Source: JAHECW01 sp964641415 (GTDB lineage: Bacteria; Acidobacteriota; Thermoanaerobaculia; Thermoanaerobaculales; Sulfomarinibacteraceae). Taken from it: 5,810 nucleotides of DNA. The translations under genes were made by a program, and so were the position numbers. The stretch covers positions 1 to 5,810 of the forward strand of contig CAZXMW010000118.1 in assembly GCA_964641415.1 (NCBI GenBank), read 5' to 3'. Under the pieces are notes generated by a model. That model made no database searches, was not told the DNA's origin, and was given only the letters and a program-made list of their open reading frames with translations. This document shows positions 1 to 5,730 of the stretch, in pieces. Position 1 is the first letter of the stretch. Every line of letters begins with the position of its first letter.

Positions 1-236
1 AATTCGCAATCTGACGCCGAGATTGCCAAAAAGCGCCGTTTCCGGACGGGAACTAGTTTACGTAAACGAGTCAGCTCCCGTTCCGGTAGGCCATGACTTC
101 GGGCGAACTCAATCTCGGGCTCGACCCAGAACTTCGCCTCTCCCTCCGAAGAATCTGCATGGATGTGCATACGCGGTTCTTCCCTGGAGAAGAAGTAGAA
201 CCTGTACGCCCCGCTTCGGAACACTGTGGGACTCAT
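1..236 (-). CDS. DUF4160 family protein, partial (runs off the left edge)
   Basis: The minus strand is open from an ATG at 236-234 to the window edge, giving 78 residues without a stop. The product begins MSPTVFRSGAYRFYFFSREE, followed by RMHIHA (His24, His26), EGEAKFWVEPEIEFARSHGL and ELTRLRKLV. This order matches my recollection of the DUF4160 family: a 'PTVxRxGxYRFYFFS' start, a central H.H motif, 'AKFW', then a helical C-terminus. These small proteins are often encoded beside DUF2442 proteins in accessory, toxin-antitoxin-like settings; their biochemical role is not established. The ATG was chosen because MSPTV fits the family start, although a GGAGGT touches it directly and is too close for ideal ribosome binding. 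After about residue 62 the sequence (PVRKRRFLAISASDCE) no longer resembles the usual tail ending in an aromatic 'W..HF' pattern, so the C-terminus may be altered. The real end lies outside the window. Confidence 0.82.
   Translation of the reverse strand, partial: MSPTVFRSGAYRFYFFSREEPRMHIHADSSEGEAKFWVEPEIEFARSHGLPERELTRLRKLVPVRKRRFLAISASDCE
42..86. repeat. 45-nt imperfect inverted repeat centred on TACGTA
   Basis: The core GTTTACGTAAAC at 56-67 is a perfect 12-bp palindrome. It extends to 52-71 with one mismatched pair. Further out, 42-51 (CCGGACGGGA) pairs with 76-86 (TCCCGTTCCGG) with one bulged base, across a 4-nt interruption at 72-75. It lies inside the C-terminal coding part of the DUF4160 gene, where the protein stops resembling its family. 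Whether it is functional or a foldback mutation scar cannot be told from sequence alone. Confidence 0.55.
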
Positions 237-533
237 ACCTCCATTATGCCTTGGCCGATCGACGCCGGGCCTAACGACTGGAGTTGGGGATAGGAATTTT
301 CTTTCATCCACCTCGAAGGTACCACGCCTATGATCGCCCGAACCCGCGCCCCACGCCTGACGAACCTGCTCGATTGGGGTGTCCTGGGGGCCGATTCCGC
401 CGGACACAGGGCTCGTGACGTCGGGGCGCCGCTCCGCCAGGTCGCTCGACTCGCGATTCCTCCGTTTCGCCCACACCTCCCCCGGCCGCGCATCGGGACG
501 AACCCGACCCGCCCAGAGATCCCCAGCCCCTTG
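237..533. other. Intergenic stretch without a convincing gene
   Basis: About 300 bases lie between the transposase remnant and the DUF4160 start. The open frames here give arginine-, serine- and proline-rich products typical of GC-rich noncoding DNA. The only item of note is a possible 24-codon minus-strand ORF (307-233, beginning MKENSYPQLQ) whose TGA overlaps the DUF4160 ATG as ATGA. It could be a translation-coupling leader. The part next to 534 may be the flank of the decayed insertion element, but I could not recognise a terminal sequence. I see no clear promoter. Confidence 0.4.
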
Positions 534-677
534 TCAGTTGGGCGGCCCCCGCGCCTCCCGCGCTTCCTTGCGCTCGAGATGCCTCAATATCGCGTCCACC
601 ACCTCGTGCTCGGTGATGAAGGCGATCATCTTCATCTCCGAGCCGCACGAGGGGCACACCAGCGGGTCGACCTCGTA
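534..677 (-). pseudogene. C-terminal remnant of an IS91-type (Y2) transposase
   Basis: Read on the minus strand, 677 to 534 encodes 47 residues and a stop. It begins YEVDPLVCPSCGSEMKMIAF and continues ITEHEVVDAILRHLERKEAR. This is the characteristic extreme C-terminus of IS91-family transposases: 'x-EVDPL.CP.CG..M..IAFI', then a helix of the 'VI..IL.HL' type. A full-length protein of this family is several hundred residues long and carries paired catalytic tyrosines; none of that is present. The frame upstream reads only unrelated residues and meets a TGA at 746-744, and there is no start codon. The homology begins within 4 bases of a REP-like palindrome (681-704), which marks the breakpoint. 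It is a relic without activity, but it shows that this region once hosted a mobile element. The family call is from motif memory. Confidence 0.72.
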
Positions 678-680
678 AGC

Positions 681-704
681 GGAGCCAGGGTGAAGCCCGG
701 CACC
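681..704. repeat. REP-like palindrome, copy 1
   Basis: This 24-nt imperfect palindrome has arms GGAGCCAGGG and CCCGGCACC around a short centre. Aligned with the reverse complement of the second copy (733-756), it is identical at 21 of 24 positions, so the two copies form an inverted pair 28 bp apart. It sits directly at the broken edge of the transposase remnant. Confidence 0.6.
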
Positions 705-731
705 GGATTTCGCGACCAGGTCGCGCGGACG

Positions 732-757
732 GGGTGCCTGGCTTCAGCCTGGCACCC
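732..757. repeat. REP-like palindrome, copy 2
   Basis: A 26-nt near-perfect palindrome: GGGTGCC pairs with GGCACCC (7 bp), then one T-T mismatch, then GGCT with AGCC and a 2-nt loop. It lies 87 bp past the sigma factor stop in the sigma gene's reading direction. No T-run follows on the minus strand, so it is not a classical intrinsic terminator, though it could stabilise or end the sigma mRNA. Together with 681-704 it looks like a BIME-style REP doublet. Confidence 0.62.
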
Positions 758-844
758 ACACGGACGCAACCGGTTTTTCTCTCCGTCGCCGCTGGACGGC
801 CTCCGGGCGCTCGCGCGGGGGGTATCTTTGCGGAACGGCGGCGC

Positions 845-1438
845 CTATTCTGCGTCGGTCCCGATGACGAGCCTGTCCGCCAGCTCTCGGCGAAGCCATG
901 CCTTCGCATAAGACCATTCGCGGTAGACCGTTCGGGTCGAGATGCCGAGAGCCTCGGCGGTCTCATCGTCGGACAGGCCTGCGAAGAAGCGCAGGTCGAC
1001 CACGTGAGCCGCGCGCGGCTGCTCGACTTCCAGCCGGAGAAGGGCTCTGTCGAGATCAAGAATACGGTCTGGATCCGTGGAGGACGGGGCGGCGATTCGG
1101 GTGTCGATCTCGACTCGACGTTGACCGCCGCCATGCTTGGCCGCCGACTTCCGGCGGACCTGGTCGACGATGATGTTTCTCATGGCCCGGGCGGCCGCCC
1201 CGAAGAAATGGGCGCGGCCCTTCCAGGCCTCTCGACCGCCGGCGAGCTTGAGATAGGCCTCGTTGACCAGAGCGGTTGCCTGAAGCGTCTGGCCCGGGCC
1301 GAGCCGGGCCATCTTGGCGGCCGCCATCCTGCGAAGCTCGTCGTAGACCGCCGCCAGGAGTTCCGTTTCGGCTTCAGGATCCCCCGACCCGAGTCGCTCG
1401 AGAAGGAGGGTGATGGAAGATTGGTTCTCGCTGCTCAC
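845..1438 (-). CDS. ECF-type RNA polymerase sigma factor (ECF43-like, kinase-associated)
   Basis: The 197-residue product is a group 4 (ECF) sigma factor that would direct core RNA polymerase to a specific promoter set. Region 2 spans about residues 8-97 (VYDELRRMAA, TLQATALVNEAYLKL, then HFFGAAARAMRNIIVDQVRR). Region 4 spans about 128-187 and holds the helix-turn-helix SDDETAEALGISTRTVYREW. The length and the 'TLQxTALVxEAYLKL' pattern fit the sigma family often encoded next to Ser/Thr kinases. Where ordinary ECF factors have an acidic DAED-type motif in region 2.2, this protein reads QATA, with Thr55 in an acidic position. I chose the GTG at 1438-1436, giving V/MSSENQSSITLLLERL, because the family starts near this point and a weak GAGAG lies 9 bases before it. 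A GTG at 1495 would add 19 residues (MVSSEKCDSRLTWPRENEQ) that look unlike the family; its GGAGG is 14 bases away. The gene is divergent from the kinase at 1654, and no anti-sigma gene is adjacent. Confidence 0.94.
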   Translation of the reverse strand: MSSENQSSITLLLERLGSGDPEAETELLAAVYDELRRMAAAKMARLGPGQTLQATALVNEAYLKLAGGREAWKGRAHFFGAAARAMRNIIVDQVRRKSAAKHGGGQRRVEIDTRIAAPSSTDPDRILDLDRALLRLEVEQPRAAHVVDLRFFAGLSDDETAEALGISTRTVYREWSYAKAWLRRELADRLVIGTDAE

Positions 1439-1653
1439 CTGTTCGTTCTCTCGTGGCCATGTCAGCCGGGAATCGCATTTCTCGGAGGATACCACGAGGA
1501 CGCTGATCGCCTCCCGAGCCAGAGGAGTCGGTGCTGTCGGCTTTCAAGGAACGGAATACCGGGACCTGCAGCTTCGCTTGTGCGCGTGCCGGCTTCGACA
1601 AATCGAGAACCTGCAGAGCCAGAGCTTCGGACGGAAATGACGGAGAGCTTGAG
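1439..1653. promoter_or_regulatory. Divergent control region between sigma factor and kinase genes
   Basis: About 215 bp separate the two start codons and must contain at least one promoter for each gene. I see no convincing housekeeping -35/-10 pair. A GGAAC at 1548-1552 resembles an ECF -35 core, but no matching -10 is clear. ACCTGCAG occurs twice in direct orientation (1564-1571 and 1609-1616), and GCTTCG occurs at 1571, 1592 and 1624; these could be operator half-sites or chance. An alternative sigma start at 1495 would lie within this region. Confidence 0.4.
1642..1647 (+). promoter_or_regulatory. Ribosome binding site that sets the kinase start
   Basis: GGAGAG precedes the ATG at 1654; its GGAG is 8 bases upstream. 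The reading frame is open back to an ATG at 1531, but those extra 41 residues are low in family likeness and that ATG has no good Shine-Dalgarno sequence. This site decides for 1654. Confidence 0.7.
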
Positions 1654-4600
1654 ATGACCCGGGATCGAGACGCGCGTTGTAAGAAGATCTTCGAGCAAGC
1701 GATCGAGCGTGCGGTAGATGAGCGTGCCGCATTCGTCGCCGCGGCGTGCGAAGGCGATCCGGGCCTATGTGCCGAGGTCGAGTCGTTGTTATGGCATTTC
1801 GAAGACGAATCACCGTTTCTTGTGTCGCCTCCCGAGGTTTCCGGAGCAGGCGAGGGCCTCCGCGCCGCGCTGCGTGGAGGTGCAGACGATCCGATTCAGG
1901 CGGGACAGACGATTGATCGCTACACGTTGCTCGAACCCCTCGGCGAAGGGGCCTTCGGAACGGTCTGGGCGGCCGAGCAGAGGGAACCGGTGAAGCGCCG
2001 TGTGGCGATCAAGATCATCAAACTCGGGATGGACACGAAGCAGGTGATCTCGCGCTTCGAGTCCGAGCGGCAGGCCCTGGCGATGATGGATCACCCCAAC
2101 ATCGCGAGGATCTTCGACGGCGGAAGCACCGAGACCGGCCGGCCGTACTTCGTGATGGAGCTCGTCAAGGGTACGACGATCGTCGAATACTGCGATGCGG
2201 AGAGACTGAACACCAGATCACGCCTGGAGCTCTTCATCACGGTGTGCCGGGCGATCCAGCACGCCCACCAGAAGGGGATCATCCACCGCGACATCAAACC
2301 GAATAACGTGCTCGTCACCTTACACGAAGGTGTGCCGGTGCCGAAGGTGATCGACTTCGGTATCGCGAAGGCGACCGACGCGGAGCTGACGCAGAGGACG
2401 ATGTTCACCGAGCACCGGCAGATGATCGGCACGCCGGCCTACATGTCTCCGGAGCAGGCGGAGATGTCGGGGCTCGACATCGACACCCGCTCGGACATCT
2501 ACTCGTTGGGCGTGCTGCTGTATGAGCTGCTCACGGGATCGACGCCAGCCCACGAGTCGCTCCGCGAGGCGGGCCTCTTGGAGATGATGCGGATCATCCG
2601 GGAGGAGGAGCCGGACTCGCCGAGCACGAGGGTGTCGACGCTCGGGGACATGGCGACGGGGACCGCCAAGCGCCGGAGCACCGAGGTCAAGACACTCTGC
2701 CTCCTCCTGCGCGGCGACCTTGACTGGATCGTGATGAGGTGCCTCGAGAAGGACCGGGCCCGGCGCTATAAGACGGCGAACGCACTCGCTGCGGACGTGC
2801 GGCGTCACCTCGACGACGAGCCGGTGGTCGCCGGGCCGCCGGATCGCGTGTACAGGCTTCGGAAGTTCGTCCGGCGGCACCGCGGCGGCGTGCTGGCCGC
2901 GTCTCTGATCGCCGCAACACTCCTCATCGGCCTTGCCGGCACCACGTACGGGTTCCTTGACGCAACTGCCCAGCGAGCAATGGCTGCCAGACGTGCCGAG
3001 GAGCTGCAGCTCGTGGCGAACTTTCAGGCACACCAGCTCGACGCCGTCGTGCCGGAGCTGATGGGATCGCGTCTGCGTGATGCGATCATCGACGCGGCAC
3101 CCGCAGAGGAGCGGGACGAGCTGCGGGCGGCCCTCGCACGGATCAACTTCACGGACATCGGCCTCGAATCGCTGCGGACGAACATCTTCGATCCGGCTCG
3201 AGAGGCCATTGACAGTCAGTTCGACGACCAGCCGCTCGTGAAGGCCCAGCTGCTGCATGCGGTGGCCGAGACGATGGGCGACCTGGGCCTGATCGACGCG
3301 GCGATGGAGCCGATGAAGGCGGCGTGGAAGGTCCGTCGCCGCGAGCTCGGCGAAGCGCATCCGGACACCCTGCAATCCCTCAATGCCATCGGCGCGCTGC
3401 TCTGGCACCAGGGCGAGCCAGCCGAGAGCGAGCGCCTGATCCGAGAGGTCCTGGAGGTTCAGCGCCGGGTCCTCGGCGACGACCACCCTGACACCCTGCG
3501 GTCGCTCAACAATTTAGGGTTCCTTCTCCAGAATCGGGGCAGGCTGACCGATGCGGTCGGCTACTTCCAGCAGGTTCTGGACGGCCGGCGTCGCGCCCTC
3601 GGCGAGGACCACCAGGACACGCTGATGTCGCTCAACAACATGGGCAGCCTTCTCGCTGACCAGGGCAAGCTCGAGGACGCAGAGCGCTTCCATCGGCGAG
3701 CCCTGGACGGCAGACGGCGGGCCCTCGGCGACGACCACCCGGACACCTTGATGTCCCTCAACAACATCGCCTACGTGCTCCAGAGGCGAGGTAGGCTCGC
3801 CGAAGCCGAGCGGTACTACCAACAGGTTCTCGACGGCCGACGCCGCGTGCTCGGCGACGACCACCCGCAGACGCTGACGGCGCTCAACAACATGGGCTTT
3901 CTTCGCGACGCTCAGGGCAGGCTCGACGAGGCGGAGTCGTTCTACCGGCAGGCGATGGAGGGCAAGCGTCGCGTGCTCGGCAGCGATCACCCGAGCACTC
4001 TTACGACGACCAACAACCTGGGCCTGCTGCTTCGATCCCGAGGCAAGCTCGCCGAGGCGGAGCGCTACTGCAGGCAGGCCCTGGACGGCCGGCGCCGCGT
4101 GCTCGGCGACGACCACCCGGACACGTTGGCGTCGCTCAACACGTTGGGGTTCCTGCTCAAGGAACAGGACAATCTCGCCGGCGCGGAGGCCTGCTACCGG
4201 CAGGCCCTCGAGGGGCGACGTCGCGTTCTCGGTGACGACCATCCGGCCACCCTGGAATCTCTCAGCAACGTGGGCTCTCTGCTCCAGGATCAGGGCAGGC
4301 TCGTCGAAGCGGAGTCCACCATCCGGGAGGTCGTCGACGGCCGACGACGTGCCCTCGGCGACGACCATCCGTCGACGCTCAAGTCGCTCAACGATCTGGG
4401 GCAGCTGCTGAATGCCCTGGACCGCTACGACGAGTGCGAGACGCTGGCTCGGCAGGCTGCGGAAGCCGGCAGCCGCGCGCTCGGAGGCGACCACTGGCGC
4501 GTCGCCGAGGCGCGCAGCCTGCTCGGCGAGGCGCTGACGGGCCAGGGGCGCTACGACGAGGCGGAGCCGCTCCTGCTCGCGGCCTACGACCGGCTCGAGG

Positions 4601-4731
4601 AATCCAACTCCGACGGGCGACGTCCGAAGACGCTGTCGGCCGCCGCGCGGCGCCTCGTGACCCTCTACGAAGCGTGGGGCCGACCGGAGCAGGCCGAGCA
4701 CTGGCGCGGACGTCCCGTGACCAAGGACTGA
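1654..4731 (+). CDS. Membrane-spanning Ser/Thr protein kinase with C-terminal TPR array
   Basis: The 1025-residue product is a Hanks-type kinase that would transfer phosphate from ATP to Ser/Thr of partner proteins. A short helical N-terminus (about 1-60: KKIFEQAIERAVDERAAFV) is typical of kinases of this architecture. The kinase domain spans about 88-385. It has the glycine loop GEGAFGTV (97-104), Lys120 in VAIK, Glu138 in the C-helix, HRDIKPNN (211-218), DFG (234-236), SPE (265-267) and RSDIYSLG (279-286), so all catalytic residues are present and it is an RD kinase. One transmembrane helix covers about 411-435. It follows the basic stretch RLRKFVRRHR, which places the kinase in the cytoplasm and the C-terminal part outside the membrane. 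A linker leads to ten TPR units of 42 residues (561-980), preceded and followed by degenerate helical pairs. The gene is divergent from the ECF sigma gene at 1438, its likely partner. Substrates and ligand are unknown. Confidence 0.96.
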   Translation: MTRDRDARCKKIFEQAIERAVDERAAFVAAACEGDPGLCAEVESLLWHFEDESPFLVSPPEVSGAGEGLRAALRGGADDPIQAGQTIDRYTLLEPLGEGAFGTVWAAEQREPVKRRVAIKIIKLGMDTKQVISRFESERQALAMMDHPNIARIFDGGSTETGRPYFVMELVKGTTIVEYCDAERLNTRSRLELFITVCRAIQHAHQKGIIHRDIKPNNVLVTLHEGVPVPKVIDFGIAKATDAELTQRTMFTEHRQMIGTPAYMSPEQAEMSGLDIDTRSDIYSLGVLLYELLTGSTPAHESLREAGLLEMMRIIREEEPDSPSTRVSTLGDMATGTAKRRSTEVKTLCLLLRGDLDWIVMRCLEKDRARRYKTANALAADVRRHLDDEPVVAGPPDRVYRLRKFVRRHRGGVLAASLIAATLLIGLAGTTYGFLDATAQRAMAARRAEELQLVANFQAHQLDAVVPELMGSRLRDAIIDAAPAEERDELRAALARINFTDIGLESLRTNIFDPAREAIDSQFDDQPLVKAQLLHAVAETMGDLGLIDAAMEPMKAAWKVRRRELGEAHPDTLQSLNAIGALLWHQGEPAESERLIREVLEVQRRVLGDDHPDTLRSLNNLGFLLQNRGRLTDAVGYFQQVLDGRRRALGEDHQDTLMSLNNMGSLLADQGKLEDAERFHRRALDGRRRALGDDHPDTLMSLNNIAYVLQRRGRLAEAERYYQQVLDGRRRVLGDDHPQTLTALNNMGFLRDAQGRLDEAESFYRQAMEGKRRVLGSDHPSTLTTTNNLGLLLRSRGKLAEAERYCRQALDGRRRVLGDDHPDTLASLNTLGFLLKEQDNLAGAEACYRQALEGRRRVLGDDHPATLESLSNVGSLLQDQGRLVEAESTIREVVDGRRRALGDDHPSTLKSLNDLGQLLNALDRYDECETLARQAAEAGSRALGGDHWRVAEARSLLGEALTGQGRYDEAEPLLLAAYDRLEESNSDGRRPKTLSAAARRLVTLYEAWGRPEQAEHWRGRPVTKD
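3334..4593 (+). repeat. Ten tandem 126-bp units encoding TPR repeats
   Basis: Kinase residues 561-980 consist of ten consecutive units of exactly 42 residues without any indel. Unit n begins at 3334 + 126(n-1). The consensus starts RRRVLGDDHPDTL and continues SLNN.G.LL...G.L.EAE, then a third helix ending in LDG or LEG. This is the kinesin-light-chain-like TPR type (TPR_10/TPR_12 style). Units 2-9 are most alike. Unit 1 (ELGEAHPDTL) and unit 10 (ALGGDHWRVA) are the most divergent, as is usual for array ends. The array probably binds a protein or peptide outside the cytoplasm. Near-identical stretches such as the GGCGACGACCACCCG type recur at the DNA level, so copy number could vary between strains. 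Confidence 0.92.
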
Positions 4732-4744
4732 TCGGGGACCGCAC

Positions 4745-4795
4745 AGCGCAATCCCATCGGGATCGCTCCGTCGAGCCGACCGGGCACCGGGTGCC
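4745..4795 (+). terminator. Weak tandem hairpins after the kinase gene
   Basis: Fourteen bases after the kinase stop, ATCCC (4751-4755) pairs with GGGAT (4759-4763), extended by AGCG/CGCT with a 2-nt bulge. A second hairpin follows: GGCAC (4783-4787) with GTGCC (4791-4795). Neither is followed by a T-run, so this is at best a weak or Rho-assisted stop. Confidence 0.25.
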
Positions 4796-4839
4796 GAACG
4801 ACCGCCGTCGAGACGCCCGTCGCCCCGGAGCGGAGCCGG

Positions 4840-4902
4840 CCTGGCAGCAACGGAGGGGTTTTCTCGGATGGTAAGGCAGAGACCCTCCGGCTCAGAGCCA
4901 GG
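4840..4902 (+). other. Foldable leader upstream of the secreted protein gene
   Basis: CCTGGC (4840-4845) can pair with GCCAGG (4897-4902), and inside it CGGAGGG (4851-4857) pairs with CCCTCCG (4883-4889). This makes a two-tier stem with a 25-nt loop, ending 30 nt before the ribosome binding site. It could be a 5'-UTR structure or the end of kinase transcription. It does not match any riboswitch I know, and chance pairing in GC-rich DNA is possible. Confidence 0.3.
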
Positions 4903-4931
4903 AGGACACCACACGAAACGGACCGACAACG

Positions 4932-4937
4932 AAGGAG
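4932..4937 (+). promoter_or_regulatory. Strong ribosome binding site for the secreted protein
   Basis: AAGGAG lies 6 bases before the ATG at 4944, a near-ideal Shine-Dalgarno sequence and the strongest in the window. It fixes the start and implies the gene is translated independently of the kinase 212 bp upstream. Confidence 0.85.
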
Positions 4938-4943
4938 ATCACC

Positions 4944-5597
4944 ATGAAGCGCTTTGTGTTTGCCCTGATCATCACGACACTGTGTGCTGCGCCCGCGAAT
5001 GCGGAAACGATCACGATCGAAGCCGTTGGGACTGTCATCACCAACGAGATCTTCGCCGACGAGCCGCTCAGCCTGGTCAACCCGGGTGAGAAGGTCACCT
5101 TGACCCTGGAGGTCGATTCCGAAACCTGGGATACGTTCTACCCCGAGTTCTACCGGGCATACGCGGTCTCTTCATTCAAACTCACCTTCTCGGGCGGTCT
5201 GCAGATCGGACTGCTGCCGGCCGCGTTGACGGCCTACTTCGGCGTGGCCGACAACTTCTACTTCGGCAACGACAACTTCTGGATCTCGAACTACTTCTAT
5301 GCCGAACCCGGCAAGGTGCAGCTCGCGCAGCAGCCATACCTCTTCGACTTCCAGCTCGGCTACCCTGGCGACACCGTCGATTCGGTGGACATCCTCGACG
5401 CGTTGGGCGTTTACGACGCCGACTCGTCCACCTTGTTCGGATTTCGCATCTGGGACAGCTACTCCAACAATCCCGACAACCTCGTCATGAACATCGAGTT
5501 CGAGGGCTTGACGATCATTGGCGGTTCCACAGTCCCGATCTTCGCGGATGGCTTCGAGTTCGGCGACGCGCGGCTGTGGTCGGAAGCCGCGGAGTAG
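4944..5597 (+). CDS. Secreted protein with C-terminal DGFE-type tail
   Basis: The 217-residue product has a clear signal peptide: MKR, a hydrophobic core FVFALIITTLCAA, and a PANA cleavage site before ETITIEA (mature start near residue 22). The mature part is rich in alternating hydrophobic and aromatic residues (EAVGTVITNEIF, EKVTLTLEVD, SSFKLTFSGG, DNFYFGNDNFWISNYFY), suggesting a beta-sandwich without further membrane segments. The stretch from the mature start to SSFKLTFSGG resembles hypothetical secreted proteins of environmental Gram-negative bacteria that share a 'V.G.V......PL..VN.G..V.....VDS' pattern; this is from memory. The last 20 residues, PIFADGFEFGDARLWSEAAE, match a recurrent C-terminal tail of the form 'IFxDGFESGDxSxWS' seen on many otherwise unrelated exported proteins. 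It is likely released to the periplasm or cell surface. It is on the same strand as the kinase but has its own strong ribosome binding site. Its function is unknown. Confidence 0.88.
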   Translation: MKRFVFALIITTLCAAPANAETITIEAVGTVITNEIFADEPLSLVNPGEKVTLTLEVDSETWDTFYPEFYRAYAVSSFKLTFSGGLQIGLLPAALTAYFGVADNFYFGNDNFWISNYFYAEPGKVQLAQQPYLFDFQLGYPGDTVDSVDILDALGVYDADSSTLFGFRIWDSYSNNPDNLVMNIEFEGLTIIGGSTVPIFADGFEFGDARLWSEAAE

Positions 5598-5670
5598 TGC
5601 ACGCCTGGTTCTCCAGAAATCCAAGGTTGCGGTGCCTCCGTGCGTTGTTCCGGTAACGCCCGCAACAGAT

Positions 5671-5730
5671 CGGCACGCGACCGGCCGACTGGGCTCGCTC
5701 GGGAGAGCGAGCCCAGTTCAAAGCGTGCCG
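5671..5730 (+). terminator. Strong two-tier hairpin after the secreted protein gene
   Basis: The inner stem is perfect over 13 bp: ACTGGGCTCGCTC (5688-5700) pairs with GAGCGAGCCCAGT (5705-5717) around a GGGA loop. An outer 8-bp stem, CGGCACGC (5671-5678) with GCGTGCCG (5723-5730), encloses it across a 9/5-nt internal loop. It begins 73 bases after the stop codon. No T-run follows directly, although the DNA beyond 5733 is AT-richer. It probably ends or stabilises the 4944-5597 mRNA; it might instead be a bidirectional terminator or a protein-binding palindrome. Confidence 0.55.

Noticed and set aside
732..757. Intrinsic terminator for the sigma gene
   Set aside because: The stem is strong, but no T-run follows in the minus-strand direction, and a near-identical inverted copy nearby fits a REP-like repeat better.
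1531..1653. A 41-residue N-terminal extension of the kinase from the ATG at 1531
   Set aside because: The ATG at 1654 has GGAGAG at good spacing and begins at the usual family N-terminus; the extension covers the region expected to hold promoters.
734..1657. A 307-codon plus-strand open frame across the sigma gene
   Set aside because: It lies antisense to a well-supported ECF sigma factor and has no family resemblance or good ribosome binding site.
2320..3486. A 388-codon minus-strand open frame opposite the kinase domain
   Set aside because: The product is rich in Arg, His and Leu without domains, and the opposite strand encodes an intact kinase with all catalytic motifs.
3514..4929. A 471-codon open frame on the minus strand opposite the TPR array
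   Set aside because: It mirrors the 126-bp repeats of the kinase gene, lacks any recognisable family, and arises from GC-rich codon structure; the plus-strand kinase frame is clearly the real one.
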